This document shows, one piece after another, positions 14,345-23,490 of a stretch of 64,000 nucleotides of DNA. The stretch is from CAVSIS01 sp963814875. GTDB taxonomy: Bacteria > Acidobacteriota > Thermoanaerobaculia > Thermoanaerobaculales > Sulfomarinibacteraceae. A program made the position numbers and the translations under genes. How positions within the stretch are numbered: position 1 is the stretch's first letter; each line of letters opens with the position of its first letter. The DNA lies in assembly GCA_963814875.1 (NCBI GenBank), contig CAWFFJ010000017.1:1-64000 (forward strand), written 5' to 3'. Below the pieces are notes generated by a model that was given only the letters and a program-made list of their open reading frames with translations, ran no database searches and was not told where the DNA came from.

Positions 14345-17300
14345 GTCGTGGCGCCGCACGAGTTGCACTTCAGGCAGGTGCCGTTGCGCACCATCGTGAG
14401 CTGGCCGCACTCGGGGCACGGGTCGCCCTCGAAGCCGCGCCAGCGCGCCTCCTGCACCGAGCTCGCCCGCCGGGTTGTGGCGCCGCCGCCGCGCGCTCCC
14501 GTCGCCGTGCGCCCGCCCGCCTGACCGACCGCGATCTGGTGCACCTCGGCCAGCGGCTCACTGTGGCCCTCGCTCTCGCGACCGCCTTCGCGTGATGCCG
14601 AGCCGACCGTGTCGTGGCGGACGTCCTCCTCGGAGACCTGGGCGAGGTCGCCGCGGTCGAGGTAAGTGATCGCGAGCTCGCGGAAGATGTAGTCGATCAC
14701 CGAGGTCGCCATGCGGATGCGGTCGTGGCCGCCGACTATGCCGTTGGGCTCGAAGCGGGTGAAGACGAAGGCGTCGACGAACTCCTCGAGCGGGACGCCG
14801 TACTGGAGGCCGAGCGAGACCGCGATCGCGAAGCAGTTCATCAGCGAGCGGAAGGCCGCACCCTCGCGGTGCATGTCGAGGAAGATCTCGCCAAGCGCCC
14901 CGTCCTCGTAGTCGCCGGTGCGCAGGTAGACCTTGTGGCCGCCGACGCTCGCCTTCTGGGTGAAGCCCGTGCGGCGCTGGGGCAGGCGGCGCCGGCGCGC
15001 CTGATAGCGGATGACCACCCGCTCGGCCATGGCGGCGCCGATCTGGACCGGGTCGCCAGTGGCGACCGCTTCGGCGAACGCCTCCTGCTCCTCGGCGTCC
15101 ATGCCGATCGACAGCGGCTGGCTGAGCTTGGAGCCGTCGCGGTAGAGGGCCACGGCCTTGAGCATGTGGTCCCACGACAGGCGGTAGGCGCGCTGGATGT
15201 CGGCCACGGCGGCGTCCGCGGGCATGTTGATCGTCTTGGAGATCGCGCCCGAGATGAACGGCTGGGCGGCGGCCATCATCAGGATGTGGCCGTCGTAGCG
15301 GATGAAGCGGATCCCGCGCTTGCCACAGCGATTGGCGCAGTCGAACACCGGGAGGTGCTCCGGCTTGAGCTTCGGTGCCCCTTCGACGGTCATCGTGCCG
15401 CAGGCCCAGGCGTTGGCGCGTTCGATCTCGTCGGGGGAGAAACCGAGCCGCGCGAGCAGGTCGAGGGACCAGTCGGCGAGCTCCTCGTCTTCGATCCCGA
15501 TGACGCGCAGCGTGTCCTCGCCGACGACGTGGGGCGCGAACGCGTTGCGGATGTCGAACGAGGTCGGCAGGGCGCGCTCAACGCGCTCGAGCGCGGCGTC
15601 GTCGAAGCCCCGTCGGCGCAGCGATTCGGCATTGATCCCCGGGCAGCTCTCGAGGGTGCCGCGGCCGAGGGTGTGGGCGACGATGCCGTCGATCGCCTTG
15701 GCCGAGTAGCCGAGATGGCGCAACGCAGCGGGAATCGCCTGGTTGATGATCTTGAAGTAGCCGCCGCCGGCGAGCTTCTTGAACTTGACCAGGGCGAAGT
15801 CGGGCTCGATGCCGGTGGTGTCGCAGTCCATGACGAGGCCGATGGTGCCGGTCGGCGCGAGCACGGTGGTCTGGGCGTTGCGGAAGCCGTGCTCGCTGCC
15901 CGCGGCGAGTGCGCGGTCCCATGCCTCGCGAGCGGCGGCGAGGAGACCTTCGGGCGCGTGCTCCGGCGCGATGGCCATCGGCTGCACGGAGAGCTCCTCA
16001 TACTCGTCGCCAGGGGCGCTCCACGCCGCCCGCCGGTGGTTGCGGATCACCCGCAGCATCGGCTCGCGGTTGGCGGCAAAGGCGGGGAAGGGTCCGAGCT
16101 CGCTCGCCATCTCGGCCGAGGTGGCGTAGGACTCGCCGGTCATCAGCGCGGTGATGGCGCCGCAGATCGCGCGTCCCTGGTCCGAGTCATAGGGGATGCC
16201 GAGCCGCATCAGCAGCGAACCGAGGTTCGCGTAGCCGAGCCCCAGAGTGCGGTAGGTGTAGCTCAGCTCCGCGATCCGCCGGCTCGGGAACGAGGCCATC
16301 AGCACCGAGATCTCGAGGGTGACGGTCCACAGACGGACGGCGTGGCGGAAGAGCTCGATGTCGAAGGTGTCGTCCTCGCTCAGGAAGCGGACCAGGTTCA
16401 GCGACGCCAGGTTGCACGCCGTGTCGTCGAGGAACATGTACTCGGAGCACGGGTTGGAGGCGTTGATCCGGCCCCCCTCGGGGCAGGTGTGCCACTCGTT
16501 GATGGTGTCGTCGTACTGCACCCCGGGGTCGGCGCACTCCCATGCGGCGAGGGCGACGTCGTTCCACAGCTTGCTCGCTGGAACCTCCTTGGCGACCTTG
16601 CCGTCGGTACGTCGGGTCAGGTACCAGCCGCGGCCGGCGTCCAGAGCGGTAAAGAACGCGTTGGGGACCCGGACGCTGTTGTTGGAGTTCTGGCCGGAGA
16701 CCGTGTAGTAGGCGTCGGAGTCCCAGTCGGTGCTGTACTGCTCGACGCGGTAGGTGCGGATGCCCTGCTGCGCGAGCTGCAACACGCGCTGGATCGAGCC
16801 GTCCGGAATCCCCTGGCGCCGTGCGGTGGCGATCGCCAGACGCAGGCCGGTGTTGCGCTGCGGGTCGACGTCGGGGGTCTCGCTCTGGTCGGGGAAGCAG
16901 GTGTCGAGGATCTGCTGCAGGAGGCGGCGCATCACCCGCGCGCCGGTGACCAGCGCGGCTACCTTGCGCTCCTCGACGGCCTTCCAGTTGACGAAGGACT
17001 CGATGTCGGGGTGGTCGAGGTCGAGGCAGACCATCTTGGCGGCGCGGCGCGTGGTGCCCCCGGACTTGATCGCGCCGGCGGCGCGGTCGCCGATCTTGAG
17101 GAACGACATCAGGCCGGAGGAGCGCCCGCCGCCGGACAGCGGCTCACCTTCGCCGCGCAGGCGCGAGAAGTTCGAGCCGGTGCCCGAGCCGTACTTGAAC
17201 AGGCGCGCCTCGCGAACCCACAGGTCCATGATGCCGCCGTCGTTGACGAGGTCGTCATTCACCGACTGGATGAAGCAGGCGTGCGGCTGCGGGTGATCGT

Positions 17301-17823
17301 AGGCGCTGTCGGCGAGCTTGAGCTCGCCGGTTGCGGGGTCGGCGTACCAGTGACCCTGAGCGGGGCCGGTGATGTCGTAGGCCCAGGCAAGACCGGTGTT
17401 GAACCACTGCGGCGAGTTGGGCGCTGCGACCTGGAGCGCGAGCATCGCGCACATTTCATCGTGGAAGGCGAGAGCGTCGTCCTCGCTGTCGAAGTAGTCG
17501 TAGCTCCGGCCCCAGTGGGTCCAGCACCCGGCGAGGCGGTCGAAGACCTGGCGGGCGTCTTTCTCCGGTCCGGTCGCCGGCTTGCCCGTCTCGTCGAGAA
17601 TCGGGGTGCCGTCCGGCTCGACCTGCGGCACTCCGGCCTTGCGAAAGTACTTCTGGACGAGGACGTCGACCGCGACCTGGGACCAGCTCTTCGGTACGAC
17701 CACGTCATCCATCGAAAACACCACGGTGCCGTCGGGGTTGCGGATCTCGCTCGACCTGGGCTCGAACTCGATGTCCGCGTACGGGCTCTCGCCGGCACGG
17801 GTGAACTTCCTGGTCACACGCAT
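14332..17823 (-). CDS. nrdJ: Vitamin B12-dependent (class II) ribonucleoside-diphosphate reductase
   Basis: Adenosylcobalamin-dependent enzyme that makes deoxyribonucleotides with or without oxygen. The 1163 residues fit the long NrdJ type. Recognisable parts are GTGSNFSRLRGEGEPLSG, GGTTRRAAKMV, the NPCSEYMFLDDTACNLASLN active-site segment, DCDTTGIEPDFALVKFKK, and a C-terminal cysteine tail (CPECGQ, CLKCNSCG, ending CS) that relays electrons from thioredoxin-like donors. It is preceded by a strong promoter with two NrdR-like boxes. A very long antisense open frame across it is a codon-bias artefact. Confidence 0.95.
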   Translation of the reverse strand: MRVTRKFTRAGESPYADIEFEPRSSEIRNPDGTVVFSMDDVVVPKSWSQVAVDVLVQKYFRKAGVPQVEPDGTPILDETGKPATGPEKDARQVFDRLAGCWTHWGRSYDYFDSEDDALAFHDEMCAMLALQVAAPNSPQWFNTGLAWAYDITGPAQGHWYADPATGELKLADSAYDHPQPHACFIQSVNDDLVNDGGIMDLWVREARLFKYGSGTGSNFSRLRGEGEPLSGGGRSSGLMSFLKIGDRAAGAIKSGGTTRRAAKMVCLDLDHPDIESFVNWKAVEERKVAALVTGARVMRRLLQQILDTCFPDQSETPDVDPQRNTGLRLAIATARRQGIPDGSIQRVLQLAQQGIRTYRVEQYSTDWDSDAYYTVSGQNSNNSVRVPNAFFTALDAGRGWYLTRRTDGKVAKEVPASKLWNDVALAAWECADPGVQYDDTINEWHTCPEGGRINASNPCSEYMFLDDTACNLASLNLVRFLSEDDTFDIELFRHAVRLWTVTLEISVLMASFPSRRIAELSYTYRTLGLGYANLGSLLMRLGIPYDSDQGRAICGAITALMTGESYATSAEMASELGPFPAFAANREPMLRVIRNHRRAAWSAPGDEYEELSVQPMAIAPEHAPEGLLAAAREAWDRALAAGSEHGFRNAQTTVLAPTGTIGLVMDCDTTGIEPDFALVKFKKLAGGGYFKIINQAIPAALRHLGYSAKAIDGIVAHTLGRGTLESCPGINAESLRRRGFDDAALERVERALPTSFDIRNAFAPHVVGEDTLRVIGIEDEELADWSLDLLARLGFSPDEIERANAWACGTMTVEGAPKLKPEHLPVFDCANRCGKRGIRFIRYDGHILMMAAAQPFISGAISKTINMPADAAVADIQRAYRLSWDHMLKAVALYRDGSKLSQPLSIGMDAEEQEAFAEAVATGDPVQIGAAMAERVVIRYQARRRRLPQRRTGFTQKASVGGHKVYLRTGDYEDGALGEIFLDMHREGAAFRSLMNCFAIAVSLGLQYGVPLEEFVDAFVFTRFEPNGIVGGHDRIRMATSVIDYIFRELAITYLDRGDLAQVSEEDVRHDTVGSASREGGRESEGHSEPLAEVHQIAVGQAGGRTATGARGGGATTRRASSVQEARWRGFEGDPCPECGQLTMVRNGTCLKCNSCGATTGCS

Positions 17824-17918
17824 GAACTGCCCTCCCGGTCACGTCAGGCCGCGATGACCCCATGGCGCGCGCAGCCAGCGGCACCCCGCGGTCCAGCCTG
17901 AGGAACTGACGTGAAGCC

Positions 17919-17963
17919 ACTATATCTAGCGGTGCTGTCGTGTGTCAATACTATATCTTGGGG
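17919..17963 (-). promoter_or_regulatory. nrdJ promoter with two NrdR-like boxes
   Basis: On the minus strand TTGACA (17943-17948), an 18-bp spacer and TATAGT (17919-17924) form a near-consensus promoter. Two copies of CTATATC-centred sequence (starting at plus 17920 and 17951) lie 31 bp apart, three helical turns, over the -10 and just upstream of the -35. This matches the known tandem NrdR-box layout that represses ribonucleotide reductase genes. Confidence 0.7.
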
Positions 17964-18087
17964 AATCGCCGCAATCGGGTAAGTGTCTCCAGAGAGACCA
18001 GATGGCCGTCCGAGCGCACACTCCGGTGTCCTGCCAGTGGACGTCGTCTCAAGGATGACAGCGCAGGGCGAGACACACAAAGTGTGA

Positions 18088-18345
18088 AGGGGTAAGGAGG
18101 TGAGGAGGAGTAGGGCGCGAGACGCGAGACGCTAGAAGCAAGACGTTCAGGGGCGCCAGACGTAGGGGCGGAGCTTGTCTCCGCCCGAGATGTGAGACGC
18201 GAGACGCGAGAGGTAAGACGCTAGAAGCACGACGTAAGAGGCGAGAAGCAAGACGCGAGACGTCCGGAAGCTGGCACGAACACTGGTGACGGAATGAAAC
18301 CCGAGCCGAAGCGGCGCGTCTAGCGTCTAGCGTCTAGCGCTTGTC
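18088..18345. repeat. Octamer and AGACGCN heptamer arrays with a half composite repeat
   Basis: An octamer array (18088-18112), AGACGCN heptamers (18115-18162), a single left-half hairpin GGGCGGAG-CTTGT-CTCCGCCC (18162-18187), more heptamers (18187-18263), and a reverse-oriented GTCTAGC array (18318-18340). The interval 17964-18087 shows nothing I can assign. Confidence 0.8.
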
Positions 18346-18353
18346 TGCCCGCG

Positions 18354-19373
18354 TCAGCGGGCGTACCTCTCGCGGATGCGGGGAATCAGGTACTCGGAGA
18401 AGGCCCGCTCGAGGTCGTAACGCGGGTCGAGGCCCCAGTCCGCCCGCGCCGCGTCGTCGTCCACGTCCGCCGGCCAGCTGTCGACGATCGCCTGGCGCTT
18501 GAGGTCGGGCTCGAAGCGGATCTCCGCGTCGGGGAAGCCGTCCAGCACGAGGTCGCGGATCTCGGCCGCCGACGGATTGAAGGCGGTGATGTTGTAGACC
18601 TTCTGGCCGAGGCTCGCGCGCGGCGCGGCGGCGAGCTGGAGCAGGGCCTCGACGGCGTCGGTCATGACCATGAACGGGATCCGGGAGTCGGGCCGCACGA
18701 AGCACGCGTACGGCTCGTCTTGGGCGGCGGCGTGGATCATCTCGGGAGCGAAGTCCGAGGTCCCTCCGGAGGGCATCGTGACCGCGCTGATCAGGCCCGG
18801 GAAACGGATCGCTCGGAAGTCGACTCGGCCCGACAGGGTCTCGGCCGCGAGCTGCTTGTAGTGGCGGTCGTAGTAGCGGCCGAGGTGCTCGCAGTAGAGC
18901 TTGTTGCAGCCGTACATGGTGGTCGGGGTGTTCCACTGGTCCTCGCGGACCCGGCCGGCGCCGTTCTTGGTCTGGAGGTCGGGGAAGCCGTAAGCGGCGA
19001 TCGAGCTCGGGTACATGAAGACGACCGGGCGGCCGTGCGACTCGCCCTGGAGCTGGGCGAACTCGAGCAAGTTGAGGGTGCCCTCGACGTTGACCTGGTG
19101 GGCCGTGGTCGGAATGATCTCGCCCCGCGTCGACAGGATCGCCGCGAGGTGGAAGATGGTGTCGACCTCGAACTCGGCCACCACGCGCTGGAGCAGGTTG
19201 TGCTCGAGGATCGAACCCACGTACTCGCGCTGGACCGCGCCGCGCATCTCCGGCGGCAGCGGCTGGAGGTCGATCGTGACGATGGCGTGGTCGTCGCGGC
19301 TCGCCAGACGCTCGATGAGGCCGTGACCGATCTCGCCGCTGGCACCGGTGATCAGCGTGACGTGCTTGCGCAT
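18354..19373 (-). CDS. SDR-type L-threonine 3-dehydrogenase-like epimerase/dehydrogenase
   Basis: Extended short-chain dehydrogenase of 339 residues. NAD binding is by TGASGEIG, the active-site pair is PSSIAAYG and YGCNK (Tyr-x3-Lys), and the C-terminal part has IRFPGLISAVTMPSGGTSDF and DSWPADVDDDAARADWG. These last segments match the SDR-type threonine dehydrogenases that oxidise L-threonine to 2-amino-3-ketobutyrate. The usual partner glycine C-acetyltransferase is not next door, so a sugar-nucleotide substrate remains possible. It stands alone between repeat arrays and the export operon. Confidence 0.7.
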   Translation of the reverse strand: MRKHVTLITGASGEIGHGLIERLASRDDHAIVTIDLQPLPPEMRGAVQREYVGSILEHNLLQRVVAEFEVDTIFHLAAILSTRGEIIPTTAHQVNVEGTLNLLEFAQLQGESHGRPVVFMYPSSIAAYGFPDLQTKNGAGRVREDQWNTPTTMYGCNKLYCEHLGRYYDRHYKQLAAETLSGRVDFRAIRFPGLISAVTMPSGGTSDFAPEMIHAAAQDEPYACFVRPDSRIPFMVMTDAVEALLQLAAAPRASLGQKVYNITAFNPSAAEIRDLVLDGFPDAEIRFEPDLKRQAIVDSWPADVDDDAARADWGLDPRYDLERAFSEYLIPRIRERYAR

Positions 19374-19575
19374 CAGACCTCCCTCGTCCTGAGACGAGCC
19401 CCCTCTTGGCGGGGTGCAACCGGCCTGCCCCGCGGCGCCTCAGGGTGGCCGAGGGAGTGGGCGCTGTCAAGCGGGCGAACCACTGCCGGGCAGTCTGCGT
19501 ATGAAGGGGAGGATGCAACCCCCGAGCCGGTCGGAGCATCTGATACGCAGCAGCTGGAAGTGAGGAGGCTCGAGC

Positions 19576-20682
19576 ATGGCGAAGATCATGAAGTGGTTGA
19601 TCATCCTGGCAGTGGTCGCAGGGGTGGCGGGCGCCATCTACGCCTGGGTCGGGACCCAGCGCACCGCCGGACCCGGCTTCACCCTGGTCGAAGCAAAGCT
19701 CGGCTCGATCACCGAGAAGGCGCTCGCGGTCGGGCGCATCGAGCCGCGCGACAAGTTTCAGGTCAAGTCGAAGATCTCCGGCATCGTGCGGCGCTGCTTC
19801 GTCGAGGTCGGCGACGTGGTCAAAGCCGGCGACTCGCTGTTCGAGATGGCGCCGGACCCGACGCCCCAGGAGCTGCTCAACGTCGACCACCAGCTGCGCT
19901 CGGCGCAGGCCAGCTTCGAGAAGGTGCGGGCCGACTACGAGCGCGGCAAGGCCCTGAACACACAGGGTCTGCTCTCCAAGGGGGATCTCGACGCCTTGGC
20001 CGAGCAGTACCAGCTCGCGGAGGTCTCGCTCGCCCAGGCGCGCGACAACCGCCAGCTCACCCGCGTCGGCCGCGTGACCGGGGGCGACACGGACGTCGAG
20101 GCGATCATCCGCGCGCCGGCGAGCGGCACCGTGCTCAGCCGAGCGGTCAACCCGGGCGACCCGGTGGTGCCGTTGACCTCCTACCAGCCCGGGACCGAGC
20201 TGGCGACGGTGGCCGACATGCGCGACCTGATCTTCCGCGGCACCGTCGACGAGATCGACGTTGGCAAGATCGCGGTCGGCCTGCCGTGCCGCATCAAGGT
20301 CGGTGCGCTGCCCTCGGACCAGGTCACAGGCCGCGTGTCGCGGATCGCTCCTCAGGCCCGCAAGGAGGAGGGCGCGACTCTGTTTGACGTCGAGGTTGAG
20401 CTCGAGCCGGACCAGAACATCGTCCTGCGTGCGGGCTACTCGGCCAACGCCGACGTCGTGATCCGCGAGAAGAACGACATCGTGACCATCCCAGAGCGCC
20501 TGGTGCTGTTCGAGGACGACGGCGCCAAGACCTTCGTCGAGCTCCCGGCCGATCAGGCCGAGGCGCCGCCGCGCAAGGTGCCGGTGGAGCTCGGGCTGTC
20601 GGATGGCCTCAACGTCGAGATCGTGTCGGGCGTCAAGGCGGGCGACCAGGTGGTGCAGCGGCCTCCGAAGGAGATCTCTTGA
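19576..20682 (+). CDS. Periplasmic adaptor subunit (HlyD/MacA-like)
   Basis: Membrane fusion protein of 368 residues with an N-terminal transmembrane helix (about residues 5-24), a barrel-sandwich lipoyl half-motif (VGRIEPRDKFQVKSKISGIV), a helical hairpin around residues 95-150, and a beta-barrel with GLPCRIKVG. It would link inner-membrane permeases to an outer-membrane channel. It is the first gene of a four-gene unit followed by two FtsX-type permeases and an ATPase. An AGGAGG-like site precedes the ATG. Substrate unknown; macrolide, lipoprotein and siderophore exporters share this layout. Confidence 0.88.
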   Translation: MAKIMKWLIILAVVAGVAGAIYAWVGTQRTAGPGFTLVEAKLGSITEKALAVGRIEPRDKFQVKSKISGIVRRCFVEVGDVVKAGDSLFEMAPDPTPQELLNVDHQLRSAQASFEKVRADYERGKALNTQGLLSKGDLDALAEQYQLAEVSLAQARDNRQLTRVGRVTGGDTDVEAIIRAPASGTVLSRAVNPGDPVVPLTSYQPGTELATVADMRDLIFRGTVDEIDVGKIAVGLPCRIKVGALPSDQVTGRVSRIAPQARKEEGATLFDVEVELEPDQNIVLRAGYSANADVVIREKNDIVTIPERLVLFEDDGAKTFVELPADQAEAPPRKVPVELGLSDGLNVEIVSGVKAGDQVVQRPPKEIS

Positions 20683-20828
20683 GGAATGCGCTGGTGCGCA
20701 TTCCTGTGTGGGGGGCTGCGATGGGGCGCTCTCGGTTCGGGCGGTTTCTCGCGAAGGGGTGAGCGGTCTTTGGTGAGAGGCGCTGCGAAGGTGGGCGGGC
20801 TCGAGTGGAATGCGCTGGTGCGCATTCC
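20683..20828. repeat. Tandem hairpin repeat between adaptor and permease genes
   Basis: The 22-bp hairpin GGAATGCGC-TGGT-GCGCATTCC occurs twice (20683-20704 and 20807-20828), 124 bp apart. The segment after each copy is similar (TGGGGRGCTGC, CTGCGAAGG), so this is a degraded tandem duplication of a unit of about 124 bp. The first hairpin begins at the base after the adaptor stop codon. Confidence 0.75.
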
Positions 20829-20937
20829 TGGGTGGGGAGCTGCAGAGGCAGGTTCTCGATTCGGCGGTAGTGCGGCTCGGGTAGTCGTTCTGGCTGCAAA
20901 GAGCTGCGAAGGCGGAGAGAGGACTGGTGGCGGTGGG

Positions 20938-22167
20938 ATGACGAGCTTCGGGTCGATGCTGCGGCAGCTTTTGCGGGACGTGACGAGCCAGAAGCTGCGG
21001 ACCTTTCTCACCACCTTCGGGATCGTGTGGGGGACGGTCGCGGTGTCGCTGCTGCTCGCCTTCGGCAACGGCCTCCACCGCCAGCAGATCAAGAGCATCG
21101 CCGGGCTCGGCGACCGGATCGTGATCGGCTGGGCGATGCGGACGTCGATGCCGTTCGAGGGCCTCGGAAAAGGCCGGCGGATCCGCCTGACCGAGGACGA
21201 CATCGACTACCTCAAGGCACAGGTGCCGCTGCTGGCCGGGATCTCCTCCGAGTACTCCGAGAACCTGATCGCTCGCTACGGCGACCGCCAGCGCGCGGTC
21301 GACGTGTCGGGGGTGTCGCCGATCTACGGCCAGATGCGCAACATGATCCCGGCCGCCGGCGGGCGCTTCATCAACCCGGTTGACATGGCCGAGCGGCGGC
21401 GGGTGGTGTTCGTCGGCAACGAGATCGCCGAGGACCTGTTCGGGACCGAGGACGCGGTCGGCAAGGAGGTCATCATCCACGGCTCGCCGTTCACGGTCGT
21501 CGGCGTGCTGATCAAGAAGGACCAGGACTCGTCCTACTCCGGCCGCGACCACTCCAAGATGATCATCCCCGGGAGCACCTTCCGCGCCTTGACCGGGGCC
21601 AAGTACATGGACAACGTCATCTACAAGGCGCCCCGCCCGGACCTCAACAAGCAGCTCACGGTCGAGGTGCGCCACGCGCTCGCCAAGCGGCTGCGCTTCG
21701 ACCCGGCGGACGACCAGGCGGTGCAGGTCTGGGACACCACCGACATGTTCGTGTTCTTCGACGCGTTCATGCTCGGGTTCAAGGTCTTCCTCGGGATCAT
21801 GGGCGTGCTCACGCTGGTGGTCGGCGGCATCGGGGTGTCGAACATCATGAACGTGGTGGTCGAGGAGCGCACCCGCGAGATCGGGATCAAGATGGCCCTC
21901 GGCGCCCGCCACCGGACGGTCCTGAGGCAGTTCATGTTCGAGACCCTGCTGCTGACCGCGATCGGCGGTGCGATCGGGCTCGCGCTCTCCTTCGGAATCT
22001 GCTCCGTGTTCCCGCGCAGCCTCGAGGAGTACGTCGGCATTCCGTTCCTGTCACCCGGTCTGGCGGCGATGACCGCGGGCGTGCTCGGGCTGGTCGGCTT
22101 CCTCGCCGGCTACTTCCCGGCGCGCGACGCGGCCCGCCTCGACCCCGTGATTGCGATGAAGCTGTGA
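20938..22167 (+). CDS. ABC transporter permease (MacB/FtsX type), first of two
   Basis: Inner-membrane permease of 409 residues. An N-terminal helix (TFGIVWGTVAVSLLLAFG) is followed by a large periplasmic MacB-PCD-like domain and a C-terminal FtsX domain with three helices, including GGIGVSNIMNVVVEERTREI and MALGARHRTVLRQF. ATG 20938 is chosen because the longer frame back to 20686 runs through the hairpin repeats. It works with the paralogue at 22174 and the ATPase at 23491 to form a heterodimeric transporter, unlike MacB, which is fused to its ATPase. Confidence 0.9.
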   Translation: MTSFGSMLRQLLRDVTSQKLRTFLTTFGIVWGTVAVSLLLAFGNGLHRQQIKSIAGLGDRIVIGWAMRTSMPFEGLGKGRRIRLTEDDIDYLKAQVPLLAGISSEYSENLIARYGDRQRAVDVSGVSPIYGQMRNMIPAAGGRFINPVDMAERRRVVFVGNEIAEDLFGTEDAVGKEVIIHGSPFTVVGVLIKKDQDSSYSGRDHSKMIIPGSTFRALTGAKYMDNVIYKAPRPDLNKQLTVEVRHALAKRLRFDPADDQAVQVWDTTDMFVFFDAFMLGFKVFLGIMGVLTLVVGGIGVSNIMNVVVEERTREIGIKMALGARHRTVLRQFMFETLLLTAIGGAIGLALSFGICSVFPRSLEEYVGIPFLSPGLAAMTAGVLGLVGFLAGYFPARDAARLDPVIAMKL

Positions 22168-22173
22168 GGCGCC

Positions 22174-23433
22174 ATGGCAACCCGTGATCTCGCCGTGATC
22201 GGCCAGCTGTTCCTTCGCGCCTCGACGATGCAGCGCAAGCGGGCGGTCCTGACCGCCGCCGCCATCGCCTGGGGGACGGTCGCAATCGTGATGCTGCTCG
22301 CGTTCGGCCAGGGCCTGAAGGTGCAGCTCATGAAGGGTCGTCGCGGCATGGGCGAGAACATCGCCGTGTGGTGGCCCGGCGAAACTTCCAAGGTGTGGCA
22401 GGGCCTGCCGACGGGCAGGCCGATCCGGCCCCGGGTGGACGACATCGACTACCTGCGGGGGCGCATGACGTCGGCGACGGCGGTAATTGGCGAGCTCACG
22501 TCCTGGTCGACGACGTTGACCTGGGGCACCAAGACCGTTACGGGGCGCGTCACCGGCACCAACTGGGAGTACGGCGAGATCCGTAACCACTACCCTCAGG
22601 CGGGTGGACGCTTCTTCAACATCAACGACGAGCGTGAGAAGCGGCGCGTGATCTTTCTCGGCAACAAGCTCGCAAAGGACATCTTCGGTGACGTGGACCC
22701 GGTCGGCAAGACGCTCCAGGTCGCGGGCTCGCCCTACCTGGTGATCGGAGTGATGCAGCCCAAGCTCCAGATGGGCGCCTACAAGGGCCCCGATGAGAAC
22801 GGCTCGGTCATCCCGATCACGACCTTCTCCGCCCAGTTCGGGAACCAGCGGCTGTCCAACGTTGTGTTCAAGGCCGCGAGCGCGGAGGCGATGCCGCTCG
22901 CGCGCCAGGAGTTCAACGACGCGATGGCCGCCAAGTACCGCTTTGACCCCAGCGACGACCAGGTCACCGGCCTGTGGGACACCTCCAAGGGCGCCGAGAC
23001 GATGGGCAAGATGATGCTCGGCATCCAGATCTTCCTCGGCATCATCGGCGGGCTGACCCTGTTCATCGGCGGCATCGGAGTCGCCAACATCATGTACGCC
23101 GTGGTCAAAGAGGGCACCCACGAGATCGGGGTGCAGATGGCGCTCGGCGCGCGCAGCTCCTGGATCACGGGGCCGTTCGTGCTCCAGGGGCTGGTCTACA
23201 CCCTGGTCGGGGGCCTCGCCGGAATCGTCCTGGCGATCGTCTTCATCGTCCTGCTCGGGATGGTCCCGGTCGAGGGCAACCGGGCGCTCGAGTTCCTCGG
23301 CAAGCCGACGCTGTCATGGCAGATCGCCGCGGCGACCGCGGGCCTGCTCGGTACGATCGGGATTCTCGCCGGCTACTTCCCGGCGCGGCGGGCGGCGATG
23401 ATCGACCCCGCCGAGACCCTGCGCTATGAATGA
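22174..23433 (+). CDS. ABC transporter permease (MacB/FtsX type), second of two
   Basis: A 419-residue paralogue of the preceding gene, starting 6 bp after its stop. It shares the layout: first helix AIAWGTVAIVMLLAFGQGL, a periplasmic domain, and a C-terminal FtsX domain with GGIGVANIMYAVVKEGTHEI and GARSSWITGPFV. It presumably pairs with the first permease. The coding sequence is intact with no premature stop. Confidence 0.9.
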   Translation: MATRDLAVIGQLFLRASTMQRKRAVLTAAAIAWGTVAIVMLLAFGQGLKVQLMKGRRGMGENIAVWWPGETSKVWQGLPTGRPIRPRVDDIDYLRGRMTSATAVIGELTSWSTTLTWGTKTVTGRVTGTNWEYGEIRNHYPQAGGRFFNINDEREKRRVIFLGNKLAKDIFGDVDPVGKTLQVAGSPYLVIGVMQPKLQMGAYKGPDENGSVIPITTFSAQFGNQRLSNVVFKAASAEAMPLARQEFNDAMAAKYRFDPSDDQVTGLWDTSKGAETMGKMMLGIQIFLGIIGGLTLFIGGIGVANIMYAVVKEGTHEIGVQMALGARSSWITGPFVLQGLVYTLVGGLAGIVLAIVFIVLLGMVPVEGNRALEFLGKPTLSWQIAAATAGLLGTIGILAGYFPARRAAMIDPAETLRYE

Positions 23434-23490
23434 CGACCGGCCCCTGCGGACGGCCGGCAGCCCGGACCGCGTGACGGGTGGGAGGATGGG

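Noticed and set aside
14614..17901. A 1095-residue plus-strand open frame antisense to nrdJ
   Set aside because: It lies wholly opposite a well-conserved gene and is rich in Val/Gly/Arg/His repeats typical of antisense reading in GC-rich DNA.
18334..21912. A 1192-residue minus-strand frame across the export operon
   Set aside because: It is antisense to the adaptor and permease genes and out of frame with the SDR; composition is the usual antisense Arg/His/Asp-rich pattern.
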